In this document: positions 1 to 7,315 of the stretch, one piece after another
How positions within the stretch are numbered: position 1 is the stretch's first letter
How the letters are laid out: each line of letters opens with the position of its first letter
Assembly (NCBI GenBank): GCA_904502105.1
Contig: CAJGDF010000066.1
Span: forward strand, 1-8,670
DNA length: 8,670 nt
Source of the DNA: an uncultured Clostridia bacterium
Lineage (GTDB): Bacteria; Bacillota; Clostridia; Oscillospirales; UBA644
Reading direction: 5' to 3'
Position numbers and translations under genes: made by a program
Notes under the pieces: model-generated
The model's input: the letters and a program-made list of their open reading frames with translations, nothing else
What the model was told of the DNA's origin: nothing
Database searches by the model: none

Positions 1-1134
1 AAAAATTATGCCTACTGCCCGCCATATTCGGGAACGTACACCGAATATCTTCCGTCAGGTGAGTCAAAATGGCTTAAAATGCTTGACGAGCTTGAAAAAG
101 CCGAGAAGTTTATCTTTCTTGAATATTTTATTATCGAAGACGGCAAAATGTGGTCATCTATTCTTGAAATACTTGAAAGAAAAGCTTCCGAGGGTGTTGA
201 TGTCAGACTTATATTTGACGATGTTGGCTGTATTCAGATATTGCCGTTCGGATACGATAAGGTCCTTGAGAAAAAGGGTATAAAAACAGGTGTCTTTAAT
301 CCTTATAAGCCTGTTCTTGTCGGCAGTATGAACAACCGTGATCACCGCAAAATATGTATTATTGACGGCGTTGTCGGTTTTACCGGCGGTATAAATCTTG
401 CTGACGAATATATAAATGCCATTGAAAAGCACGGTCATTGGAAGGATACTTCTATCTTCATCAAAGGCCCCGCGGTTTGGAATCTGACCGTTATGTTCCT
501 TTCCATGTGGGATCTTGTAAAAGGTACAAGTGCGGATTACACTCCGTTTCGCCCGAGAGAGGAGCTTTATTCGGATGTTAAAGCAACAGGGATAGTTCAG
601 CCCTTTTCCGACAGTCCGTTTGATGAGGAGCCTGTAGGTGAAACGGTCTATCTCAACCTTATAAGCAAAGCCCGTGATTACGTTTATATCACAACTCCTT
701 ATCTTATTGTTGATAACGAGATACTCACGGCTCTTTCCGTTGCCGCCAAATCGGGTGTTGATGTAAGAATAATAACCCCTCATGTTGCCGATAAAAAGCT
801 TGTTCACATAACGACCCGCTCGTATTACAGACAGCTCATCGAAGCAGGGGTCAGGATCTACGAATATACACCGGGATTCATTCATGCAAAAACATTTGTC
901 GTTGATGATTCTTATGCGGTTGTCGGAACCATAAATCTTGATTACAGAAGTCTTTATCTTCATTTTGAGTGCGCAACCTGGCTTTACAAAACGGACAGTG
1001 TTTTCTCCGTTAAGGACGATTTCTTCAAAACTCTCGATGAATGTATGGAATACACGCTCGAAATGTGCAGCCGTCAAAGTATCCTTTCAAAATTCATTGC
1101 CTCGCTTTGCCGTTTGTTTGCTCCGTTGATGTAA
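1..1134 (+). CDS. cls: Cardiolipin synthase, phospholipase D family (5' end outside window)
   Basis: Condenses two phosphatidylglycerol molecules into cardiolipin and glycerol at the cytoplasmic membrane. The frame is open from base 1, giving 377 visible residues. The first ATG inside it (79) is not the true start, because the upstream residues (YLPSGESKWLKMLDEL) already match the conserved region before the first catalytic domain. Two HKD motifs (HxKx4D) are visible: H115/K117/D122 in NNRDHRKICIIDG and H295/K297/D302 in FIHAKTFVVDD, the latter followed by GTINLDYRSL. Full-length clostridial enzymes are about 500 residues, so roughly 130 N-terminal residues with the membrane segments lie upstream. 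The stop TAA shares one base with an ATG (1134-1136) in the frame of the next gene. A long antisense frame over this gene is only a shadow. Identification as a PLD-type Cls is firm; the isozyme class is not resolved. Confidence 0.93.
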   Translation, partial: KNYAYCPPYSGTYTEYLPSGESKWLKMLDELEKAEKFIFLEYFIIEDGKMWSSILEILERKASEGVDVRLIFDDVGCIQILPFGYDKVLEKKGIKTGVFNPYKPVLVGSMNNRDHRKICIIDGVVGFTGGINLADEYINAIEKHGHWKDTSIFIKGPAVWNLTVMFLSMWDLVKGTSADYTPFRPREELYSDVKATGIVQPFSDSPFDEEPVGETVYLNLISKARDYVYITTPYLIVDNEILTALSVAAKSGVDVRIITPHVADKKLVHITTRSYYRQLIEAGVRIYEYTPGFIHAKTFVVDDSYAVVGTINLDYRSLYLHFECATWLYKTDSVFSVKDDFFKTLDECMEYTLEMCSRQSILSKFIASLCRLFAPLM

Positions 1135-1151
1135 TGTTAAATGCTTTTACA

Positions 1152-1158
1152 GAGGTGA
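1152..1158 (+). promoter_or_regulatory. Ribosome binding site deciding the apbE UUG start
   Basis: GAGGTGA matches the anti-Shine-Dalgarno sequence and lies 8 nt before TTG 1167 (5 nt before TTG 1164). It lies downstream of the possible ATG at 1134, so initiation at a UUG codon is favoured over that ATG. Confidence 0.6.
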
Positions 1159-1166
1159 CGGTTTTG

Positions 1167-2162
1167 TTGAATAAATTCTTGAAATTGCAAATTTTAGTGT
1201 TGTTATCAGTGTTTTTAACATTGATACCGCTTTGCTCATGCTCTTCTGTCAAAAGATATGATGAAACCTTTTTGGCAATGGATACGGTCGTTACCTTTAC
1301 AGTCTATCAAAAGTATGACGGCTTTTCTTCTCTTTGCAATTCGCTTTTAACTTCTGCCGAAAAAACTCTCACTGAGTGTGGCGGCTATATGATAAGCTCT
1401 TCAGAGGACGGGCAGACCGTTGAACTTACAGATACATTGGCTTCTCTTGTTGAGCGTTCATTTTTTATTTCGGAGCTTACGGAGGGGGACTACGATCTTT
1501 CTGTTGCGCCGCTTGTAGCTGTATGGAATATAAAAAACAATACAGAGCCTCCGTCTGAGTCTGATATAGAAAGAGCGAGATCTCTTGTCGGATATAAAAA
1601 TCTTGATCTCGAAAAAAATAAACTGACATTTTCTTTTGAAGGTATGGGAATAGATCTCGGCTCTGTCGGCAAAGGCTGGGCAGGGGATGCGATCGTAAAA
1701 GAGCTTGTTTTAAACGGAGTGGATTGCGGCATAGTCAATCTCGGGGGAAATATCCGTGTTTTCGGAGATAATCCGAAAAATGAAAGCGGACAGTTCTCTG
1801 TCGGTATTAAAGATCCGTTTGATACACAGGCTATAATCGGATATGTTAACGTGAAAAACACAAATGTTATAACATCCGGTGCATATGAACGTTTTTTTGA
1901 GTATAACGGAGAAATTTATCATCATATTCTTGACCCCAAAACAGGTTTTCCTGCCAAAAGCGATCTTGCAAGCGTGACGGTTATCTGTTCCGACGGCGCT
2001 GTTGCGGATATGCTTTCAACGGCTCTTTTCGTTGTCGGAGAAGAGCGAGGCTCTCAGATCCTTAAAACAGTATCGGAGCTTTATCCCGATGTCGCTGCGA
2101 TATTTGTTTCTGCGGGCGGCGAGATAACAACATTTAACACACAACTTTACGGAACAGACTGA
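1167..2162 (+). CDS. apbE: FAD:protein FMN transferase, ApbE-type lipoprotein
   Basis: Transfers FMN from FAD to a Ser/Thr of extracytosolic redox proteins (family knowledge). Family signatures seen: MDTVVTFTVY near the N-terminus, DLSVAPLVAVWN, the GIDLGSVGKGWAGD nucleotide-binding stretch, VNLGGNIRVFG, YHHILDPKTGFP and a late AVADMLSTALFVVG with the metal-binding Asp. I chose the TTG at 1167, giving 331 residues. GAGGTGA at 1152-1158 is well spaced from it, and the product then begins MNKFLK followed by a hydrophobic stretch and the lipobox LCSC, with Cys25 as the lipidated residue. Alternatives are TTG 1164, or ATG 1134, which overlaps the cls stop but has no ribosome binding site. It is an exported, membrane-anchored enzyme, as usual for Gram-positives. 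The downstream NusG_II and Gx-transporter genes fit an extracytosolic flavin electron-transfer role. No substrate protein is encoded in the window. Confidence 0.93.
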   Translation: MNKFLKLQILVLLSVFLTLIPLCSCSSVKRYDETFLAMDTVVTFTVYQKYDGFSSLCNSLLTSAEKTLTECGGYMISSSEDGQTVELTDTLASLVERSFFISELTEGDYDLSVAPLVAVWNIKNNTEPPSESDIERARSLVGYKNLDLEKNKLTFSFEGMGIDLGSVGKGWAGDAIVKELVLNGVDCGIVNLGGNIRVFGDNPKNESGQFSVGIKDPFDTQAIIGYVNVKNTNVITSGAYERFFEYNGEIYHHILDPKTGFPAKSDLASVTVICSDGAVADMLSTALFVVGEERGSQILKTVSELYPDVAAIFVSAGGEITTFNTQLYGTD

Positions 2163-2175
2163 AAGATCGGTTGAT

Positions 2176-3105
2176 ATGAGAAAAATATTAGCACTTACCC
2201 TTTGTCTTTTTTCTTTGCTTCTTTGCTCCTGCGGCGAAGACGGTAAAATAATCTTTCCGTTTGAAGCAGATTTTGAAAAGCATTACACTGCCCTTGAAAG
2301 ATCTGCTGACGGAGCTTCGCTTGATGCGGAAAATTATATTGATTCAACATCAACGGGCGTTATTCTTGAAAATGATGCATATTCCGTAGGTATTAACGGC
2401 GAAAACGGCGCGCTTTGGTTCTGTGATAAGGCTGCCGATCTTTATTATGATATGAACGGCGATGCTTTACCGTCCTCTGAAAATGCCGATACAGCGCTTC
2501 ATATTCTTAAAGATAATGAGCCGTTTCTCGATTATGTTCAGGGCGAGTTTTACGATACTGTTTACGAAAAATACCGCCCATCTCTTACTGCTTTTTATAT
2601 TGACGAAAATACGGTCCGCATGATATACGTTCTCGGGCTTGATCAGCTTGAGTATATAACCGAATATCCTGTCGTTCTTACTCCCGAAACATATGCTGAA
2701 AATGAGTTCATTTTCTCAAATCATTATAAAAAAGCAGAAGCCCAAGATCGCTGTGAATCGTTTATGAACGAATACTGTTCCGCAGACGATTATTATGTTC
2801 TTTATACATATCCTCTCCCTGAGGCGGCCAAGCTTCTTGGTGAAATAAATGCATCAGATGCCAGGTTTGAGCTTCTTTCTCTCGGCTATAATCCGGATAA
2901 TGCTCGTATTTGTATGTTTGTAACGGATGTTACACTTGACGATGATAAAATAACAGTTGATATAAGCCCGAACAGACAGTACAGAACATCGAGCCTGAGA
3001 ACAAGTCAGTATAAGGTATCTTTTTTTGAAGGACAACCTCCTTTCGTTGAAAAAACCGAATCTGACAGCGAGAAGATCTCTTTTGCGGGAAGTAAATTCG
3101 GATGA
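2176..3105 (+). CDS. Putative lipoprotein of unknown function
   Basis: A 309-residue protein I do not recognise with confidence. It begins with a lipoprotein signal peptide: MRK, a hydrophobic core, then lipobox LCSC with Cys19 as lipidation site and G20 next. The rest is soluble, acidic and rich in Asp, Glu and Tyr, with no further membrane segment, so it should sit on the outer face of the membrane. Residues from about 60 (ILENDAYSVGINGENGALWFCDK) look like a beta-rich start in which a ligand-like strand pair is followed by a conserved W; this faintly recalls DUF5696-type extracellular proteins but is not enough for a call. No flavinylation motif (D-x-x-S/T-G-A-S/T) is present. It lies 13 nt after apbE and overlaps the NusG_II gene by ATGA, so it is a member of the same operon and probably works with that module. 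Confidence 0.8.
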   Translation: MRKILALTLCLFSLLLCSCGEDGKIIFPFEADFEKHYTALERSADGASLDAENYIDSTSTGVILENDAYSVGINGENGALWFCDKAADLYYDMNGDALPSSENADTALHILKDNEPFLDYVQGEFYDTVYEKYRPSLTAFYIDENTVRMIYVLGLDQLEYITEYPVVLTPETYAENEFIFSNHYKKAEAQDRCESFMNEYCSADDYYVLYTYPLPEAAKLLGEINASDARFELLSLGYNPDNARICMFVTDVTLDDDKITVDISPNRQYRTSSLRTSQYKVSFFEGQPPFVEKTESDSEKISFAGSKFG

Positions 3106-3473
3106 TAAACGAAAAAGATCTTAAAATCCGTAAAAACGATATTTTTCTCGCCGCTTCGGTTATCATTCTCTGTCTCATTATTGCGGTTATTCCGTTTTTC
3201 TTTTTTTTCGATGGCTCTTCTGTTCTGATATATGTTGACGGCGAGCTTTATGCCGAAAAAAGCCTGAATGAAAACTCTGTAACCGATATTGACGGATTGA
3301 TGCAGGTCGTTATTGAAAACGGAAAGGCATATGTCAAAAACTCAGTATGCCCTAACGGTGCGTGCGAGCATTCCGCACCGGTTTTCGCCTCGGGAGAAAG
3401 TATAATTTGTTTGCCCAATAAGATAATGATAAAAATATCAGGCGAAACGGAGATGGACGCGATCAGCGGTTGA
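3102..3473 (+). CDS. NusG domain II-containing membrane-anchored protein
   Basis: A 123-residue protein with a short cytoplasmic N-terminus (residues 1-13), one transmembrane helix (about 14-36) and an extracytosolic NusG_II domain (about 40-120). Diagnostic motifs are CPNGAC (C83 and C88) and IICLPNKIMIKI (C103), typical of the family form 'S-x-CP-x-x-x-C-x-H ... I-x-CLPN'. Despite the name it is not a transcription factor: such proteins accompany ApbE, FMN-binding proteins and Gx transporters in Firmicutes. From memory, the EetA component of flavin-based extracellular electron transfer belongs to this type, but I cannot check this here. The ATG overlaps the preceding stop as ATGA, indicating translational coupling. 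The three exposed cysteines suggest a redox or metal site; that is inference. Confidence 0.88.
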   Translation: MINEKDLKIRKNDIFLAASVIILCLIIAVIPFFFFFDGSSVLIYVDGELYAEKSLNENSVTDIDGLMQVVIENGKAYVKNSVCPNGACEHSAPVFASGESIICLPNKIMIKISGETEMDAISG

Positions 3474-3474
3474 T

Positions 3475-3981
3475 ATGAAGATGAATGTAAAAAAAATAAC
3501 GTCTCTCGCTCTTCTCCTTGCGCTCTCGATCGTTCTTTCATATGTCGAAAATCTTCTGTTTTCCGGCTTGTTTATGCCGGGTGTAAAGCTCGGATTATCA
3601 AATATTTCGGTAGTATGCGTTTTGTACACCTTCGGGTTTTTCCCCGCTCTTTTTATCGGCATATGCAAAAGCTTTATTTCTCTTATGCTTTTCGGACGTC
3701 TGAGTGGTCTGCTTTATTCTGCTGTCGGAATAACATTTGCGATATTGACGATGGCTTTGATCAAAAAAACAGATAAATTTTCTCTTTTAGGCGTTGGGAT
3801 AAGCGGTGCGGCTGCTCATATATTCGGTCAGCTTTTGGCATCGTGTGTTATGCTTTCAAGCCTTTACCCATTACGTCTGTTCCCCGTCTTATGTATTCTT
3901 TCCGTTGTTTCGGCTGCGGTTTTATATTACCCCGAACGCACGATTTTGTCTTTTCTCAGAAAGAGTGGTTTTGTTGAATAA
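3475..3981 (+). CDS. Gx transporter family / heptaprenyl diphosphate synthase component I-like membrane protein
   Basis: A 168-residue polytopic membrane protein with about five hydrophobic helices. The family signature GLFMPGVKLGLSNI is at residues 31-44, followed by the FFPALFIGICKSFISLMLFGRLSGLLYSAVG region. Databases name the family either Gx transporter or heptaprenyl diphosphate synthase component I; it resembles ECF S-components and, from memory, includes EetB of extracellular electron-transfer loci. The substrate is unproven. Its position directly behind the NusG_II gene (1 nt gap, TGATATG) is the usual pairing. There is no good Shine-Dalgarno, so translation is probably coupled to the upstream gene. 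ATG 3481 is an alternative start two codons later. No polyprenyl synthetase or menaquinone gene follows here, unlike in many relatives. Confidence 0.85.
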   Translation: MKMNVKKITSLALLLALSIVLSYVENLLFSGLFMPGVKLGLSNISVVCVLYTFGFFPALFIGICKSFISLMLFGRLSGLLYSAVGITFAILTMALIKKTDKFSLLGVGISGAAAHIFGQLLASCVMLSSLYPLRLFPVLCILSVVSAAVLYYPERTILSFLRKSGFVE

Positions 3982-5920
3982 ATTAAAAAATGTCCTGTCT
4001 GATGTTAAACAGTCCTTTGTTTTTCATATGAAAAAAGGAGATGTTTTCTGTGCCGTAATAATCTCTGTTCTTATAACGTTTTTTCTTGAGATCATGGGCA
4101 GAAGAGATATTCTCGGCGGCATCAGCTTTCTCGGTGAATCTCCGCTTTTGTTTTTTTATAACGCGCTTATCGTTTTAATGACTTTATGTATCGCGTTTTT
4201 TCTCAAAAAACGGTTATTCGGATTTTTACTGATAACAACTGCCTGGGTCGTTCTTGGCATCACAAATTTTGTCATTCAGTCTCTTCGCATTGTGCCTTTA
4301 ACATCTATCGATTTTGCAAACTGTTCTGTTGACCTGCTTGTTACATACATCGGTTTTATCGGTATATTTTTACTTGCCGTCGGTGTTGTCTGCACTTTTG
4401 TCATCTTAGGGCTTGTGTATAAAAAATTCCCTTATCAGCGTAAGTTCGGTTCAATAAAAGCATTGGCAATGATCGTTATTGTTTCGGTATCAATGCTTAC
4501 GCTCAGTACCGTAAGTAAATCATTTGAACCCGAAGAGGAAGAGCCCGTAAATCTCAATAAGGTTTATGAGGAGTATGGGTTTGCGTACAGCTTTGCCCGT
4601 ACCTTTGTTGAAAAAGGAATTGAAGAGCCTGATAATTATAATGAAATAACGATCTCAAAGGCAATCCGTAATATAAAGAGCGAGTCGTTGTCAAATGCGG
4701 CTGCACCGAATATCATTATGGTTCAGCTTGAATCTTTTTTTGACATCAGCAGGATCAGGGATATTTCTTTTACCGCAGAGCCGACTCCGGTTTTTAACCA
4801 TCTTAAAGAAACATCTGTTTCAGGATTTCTTTCTGTTCCGTATGTCGGGGCGGGAACTGTAAATACGGAATTTGAGATACTTTCAGGTATGAATATCGAT
4901 TTCTTCGGGTTCGGCGAATATCCGTATAAATCCGTTTTGCAGGAACAGACCTGTGAAACCGTGGCATCGGTGTTACGTTCTCTCGGTCATACAACGACAG
5001 CGATCCACAACTATGAGGGTACTTTTTACGACAGGTATCACGTATACGAAAACCTCGGCTTTGACAGATTTGTCCCTGTCGAATTTATGTGCAATACCGA
5101 AATCAATCAGACCGGTTGGGCAAAAGATAAGATCATTTTGCCTTATATTAAAAAAACGCTTGAATCAAGCGAAGGCAAGGATTTTATTTTCGGTGTTACG
5201 GTTCAGTCTCACGGAAATTATCCGTCAGACCTCGAAGCCGATTTTGATATAAAGGTCCTCGGTGAGCTTGATGAATCGATCAGAGCCGAATATGAGTATT
5301 ACGTTAACGAAATAAATGAAGTTGATATGTTTATCGGCGCACTTGTTTCATATCTCGAAACGTATGAAGAGCCTACGGTTCTGGTTCTTTACGGAGATCA
5401 TCTCCCCGCCCTTACAGAGCTTGATGACAGTGACCTTTCTCAGGGCGACATGTTCACTACGGAGTATGTTATCTGGTCGAATTTTTCTCTCAGCGGTGAG
5501 GACCGTGATCTTGAAGCGTACCGTCTTTCTTCATATCTTTTCGACCTTCTCGGTATAGATATGGGTACAGTGTTCAGATATCATAATTTATGCTCCGAAA
5601 ACAGCAGTTACTTAACTCTTCTCGAGCTTCTTGAGTATGATATTCTTTACGGCGAGAATTTTGCGGGAGTTTACAGTGAAAAAACCGATATAAAATTCGG
5701 TTTTGATGATATTTCGGTTTCGGATGTTACTGTTATCGGAAATTCTCTTTATATAACGGGCAGCGGTTTTACGGAGAACAGCGTTGTTTATATCGACGGT
5801 GATTCTAAGTTTACATCGTATATCAGCGAAAACGTTCTTATGGTTCAAAGCTTCGGTTTCCGTCCCGATATGGAAATTGAAATAAAACAGGTAGCCGCCG
5901 ACGGCTATATATATAATTGA
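3974..5920 (+). CDS. LTA synthase family phosphoglycerol transferase (sulfatase fold) with C-terminal TIG-like domain
   Basis: A 648-residue membrane enzyme of the lipoteichoic acid synthase family, which moves glycerol phosphate from phosphatidylglycerol to an extracytosolic acceptor. Five transmembrane helices (about 24-41, 57-77, 82-104, 120-149, 161-178) precede an outward-facing sulfatase-fold domain. Catalytic positions line up with S. aureus LtaS: E253 in NIIMVQLESF, nucleophile T295 in GTVNTEFEIL, H345 and R354 near HNYEGTFYDR, H413 in TVQSHGNYP, and D475/H476 in YGDHLP. Residues 579-648 add a beta-rich unit containing SLYITGSGFTENSVVYIDG, which resembles an IPT/TIG domain. The start is TTG 3974, with AAGAG upstream and an 8-nt overlap with the preceding gene. 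The only early alternative is ATG 4028, which lacks a ribosome binding site and would trim the start of the cytoplasmic tail. The acceptor (LTA or another polymer or glycolipid) cannot be told from sequence. Confidence 0.92.
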   Translation: MNKLKNVLSDVKQSFVFHMKKGDVFCAVIISVLITFFLEIMGRRDILGGISFLGESPLLFFYNALIVLMTLCIAFFLKKRLFGFLLITTAWVVLGITNFVIQSLRIVPLTSIDFANCSVDLLVTYIGFIGIFLLAVGVVCTFVILGLVYKKFPYQRKFGSIKALAMIVIVSVSMLTLSTVSKSFEPEEEEPVNLNKVYEEYGFAYSFARTFVEKGIEEPDNYNEITISKAIRNIKSESLSNAAAPNIIMVQLESFFDISRIRDISFTAEPTPVFNHLKETSVSGFLSVPYVGAGTVNTEFEILSGMNIDFFGFGEYPYKSVLQEQTCETVASVLRSLGHTTTAIHNYEGTFYDRYHVYENLGFDRFVPVEFMCNTEINQTGWAKDKIILPYIKKTLESSEGKDFIFGVTVQSHGNYPSDLEADFDIKVLGELDESIRAEYEYYVNEINEVDMFIGALVSYLETYEEPTVLVLYGDHLPALTELDDSDLSQGDMFTTEYVIWSNFSLSGEDRDLEAYRLSSYLFDLLGIDMGTVFRYHNLCSENSSYLTLLELLEYDILYGENFAGVYSEKTDIKFGFDDISVSDVTVIGNSLYITGSGFTENSVVYIDGDSKFTSYISENVLMVQSFGFRPDMEIEIKQVAADGYIYN

Positions 5921-5934
5921 AAGGTTGGATTTTT

Positions 5935-6201
5935 ATGGCACAAATAACATATTTTTTTCTCAGCAAATGTATCTACTGCTCAAAGGCTGACAGAATAATC
6001 AGACTTGTAAAGGAAAAGCACCCTGAATTTAAAGAAGTAAAGATCAAAAAAATAGAAGAAAGCCTTCATCCCGAAATCGCGGATCAGTACGACTATCAGC
6101 TCGTTCCTTGCTTCTATGTCAACGATAAAAAAATCTTCGAGGGTGCGCCCACCGAAGAAAAAGTATACGAAGCATTTGCAGAAGCGTTAAAAGCAGAATG
6201 A
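5935..6201 (+). CDS. Glutaredoxin-like thioredoxin-fold protein
   Basis: An 88-residue cytosolic protein with no signal peptide. It has a first beta strand (AQITYFFLS), the redox motif C12-I-Y-C15, and the cis-proline P58 in the LVPCFYV strand, followed by GAPTEEKVYEAF as the last helix. This is the complete minimal glutaredoxin/thioredoxin fold and implies thiol-disulfide exchange. An extra cysteine, C59, lies directly after the cis-proline and would face the active site. The ATG at 5935 is preferred because GAAAGG at 5919-5924 precedes it by 10 nt and the product then starts at the beta strand; an upstream in-frame TTG at 5917 would add six residues with no support. It follows the LTA-synthase gene by 14 nt and is the last gene before the terminator. 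The partner substrate is unknown. Confidence 0.85.
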   Translation: MAQITYFFLSKCIYCSKADRIIRLVKEKHPEFKEVKIKKIEESLHPEIADQYDYQLVPCFYVNDKKIFEGAPTEEKVYEAFAEALKAE

Positions 6202-6207
6202 TCATGG

Positions 6208-6242
6208 ACACGGCAATTCCGTTAAGGGTTTTGCCGTGTTTT
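6208..6242 (+). terminator. Rho-independent terminator of the envelope operon
   Basis: A perfect 9-bp stem ACACGGCAA (6208-6216) / TTGCCGTGT (6231-6239) with a 14-nt loop runs into four T residues, starting 6 nt after the glutaredoxin-like stop. The T tract is short, so termination may be incomplete. Confidence 0.75.
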
Positions 6243-6263
6243 GTAAAAATGAGAATAAAGCTA

Positions 6264-6292
6264 TTGACAATTTTTGATTTTCGTATTATTAT
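6264..6292 (+). promoter_or_regulatory. Sigma-A-type promoter of the UroD-family gene
   Basis: Perfect -35 TTGACA at 6264-6269, a 17-nt spacer, then -10 TATTAT at 6287-6292. Transcription should begin near 6299, giving a leader of about 40 nt. The surrounding region is very AT-rich. This separates the UroD-family gene from the upstream operon as an independent unit. Confidence 0.8.
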
Positions 6293-6337
6293 ATTTGTAT
6301 TATAAATTAAAACACGCAATCAGATTGGAGATATATT

Positions 6338-7315
6338 ATGACACCGAGAGAAAGATTTTGTAAAGTTCTCCGCTTTGAAAAACCCGACAGACTTCCTCTT
6401 ATCGAGTGGGCTGCATGGTGGGGCCTGACCTTTGACCGTTGGAAAACAGAAGGCCTTGATCCTGCTATGGACACAGATCAAAGCCTTGAACATTTCGGAC
6501 TCGAAAACCTTAAATGTATCGGCGCTGCTCCGAATATCCCGCATTATTCCCATGAGGGTAATCCCGTTCGTAACGAAGATGATTACGATGAGCTCGTTAA
6601 AAACGGCTTGTGGAGCGACGCGGTTATCGAAGGCCTTGTAAACGGCGCTAAAAGCCTTAAAGAACGCCACGAAAATGGCGATTTCTCTATCCGTATCTGG
6701 CTTGACGGCTTTTTCTGGTTCCCTCGCAGACTTTTCGGTATTGAAGAACATCTTTATTCTTTCTATGACGAACCCGATCTCCTCAAACGAATGAATTCCG
6801 ACCTTGCAGACTTTAACATCCGCGCTATCAAAGCACTTTACGAGGTCGATATCCCCGATTTCGTTGGCTTCGGCGAAGATATGTCATATAACCACGGTCC
6901 CATGCTTTCCGAAGATATGTTTAACGAATTCCTTGCTCCTTATTATAAAAGAGTAATTCCCGAGATCAAGAAAAAGGATGTTCCCGTTCTTGTTGACTCA
7001 GACGGCGATATTACAGAAATGATCCCCTGGCTTACTTCCGTCGGCCTTGAGGGTATTTATCCTCTCGAAAAACAGGCAGGCGTTGATATCTGTAAGATCA
7101 GGGAAATGTACCCCAAATTCCTTATGATGGGCGGCTACGATAAAATGTGTATGTCCAAGGGCGAAGCCGAAATGCGTGCCGAGTTTGAACGTATCCTTCC
7201 CGTAATGCAGAGCGGCGGCTATATCCCCTCCGTTGACCACCAGACACCTCCCGAGGTTTCTTTGGAAAACTTCAGAACATATGTCCGCCTCTTTAAGGAG
7301 TACGTCTGCAAGTAA
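6338..7315 (+). CDS. Uroporphyrinogen decarboxylase (UroD) superfamily protein
   Basis: A 325-residue soluble TIM-barrel protein of the family that includes HemE and the MtaA/CmuA-type corrinoid methyltransferases. Seen: an N-terminal TPRERFCKVLRFEKPDRLPL (the usual family opening), FGEDMSYNHGPMLSEDMFNEFLAPYYKRV (about 178-206), VDSDGDITEMIPWL (about 219-232), GIYPLE, MMGGYDK, and the end motif GGYIPSVDHQTPPEVSLENF (about 293-312). It lacks the HemE arginine-rich active-site opening (RQAGR), so a haem role is unlikely. At the place where corrinoid methyltransferases carry His-x-Cys zinc ligands it has D220-S-D-G-D. The ribosome binding site TGGAG at 6326-6330 is 7 nt from the ATG. Codons ending in C are more frequent than in the upstream operon, which may mean high expression. 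No corrinoid protein gene is adjacent, and the substrate is unknown. Confidence 0.9.
   Translation: MTPRERFCKVLRFEKPDRLPLIEWAAWWGLTFDRWKTEGLDPAMDTDQSLEHFGLENLKCIGAAPNIPHYSHEGNPVRNEDDYDELVKNGLWSDAVIEGLVNGAKSLKERHENGDFSIRIWLDGFFWFPRRLFGIEEHLYSFYDEPDLLKRMNSDLADFNIRAIKALYEVDIPDFVGFGEDMSYNHGPMLSEDMFNEFLAPYYKRVIPEIKKKDVPVLVDSDGDITEMIPWLTSVGLEGIYPLEKQAGVDICKIREMYPKFLMMGGYDKMCMSKGEAEMRAEFERILPVMQSGGYIPSVDHQTPPEVSLENFRTYVRLFKEYVCK

Noticed and set aside
154..1077. 307-codon open frame antisense to the cardiolipin synthase gene
   Set aside because: The plus strand encodes a clear Cls with both HKD motifs; the antisense product has no recognisable domain and no credible ribosome binding site, so it is a codon-usage shadow.
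1041..1166. Longer apbE start at 1041 or at ATG 1134
   Set aside because: The extra residues overlap cls, lack a ribosome binding site and would bury the signal peptide; GAGGTGA at 1152-1158 points to TTG 1167.
2176..3105. Possible flavinylation sites in the unknown lipoprotein (ADGAS, STSTGV)
   Set aside because: Neither fits D-x-x-S/T-G-A-S/T: the first has Asp where Ser/Thr is needed and the second has the wrong Asp spacing and Val-Ile after Gly.
3806..3973. N-terminal extension of the LTA-synthase-family protein from ATG 3806
   Set aside because: The region is the coding sequence of the Gx-transporter gene in another frame, and the added residues do not resemble the family N-terminus.
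6338..7315. Annotation as HemE uroporphyrinogen decarboxylase
   Set aside because: The N-terminal arginine motif that binds the porphyrinogen carboxylates is absent; only the superfamily fold is supported.
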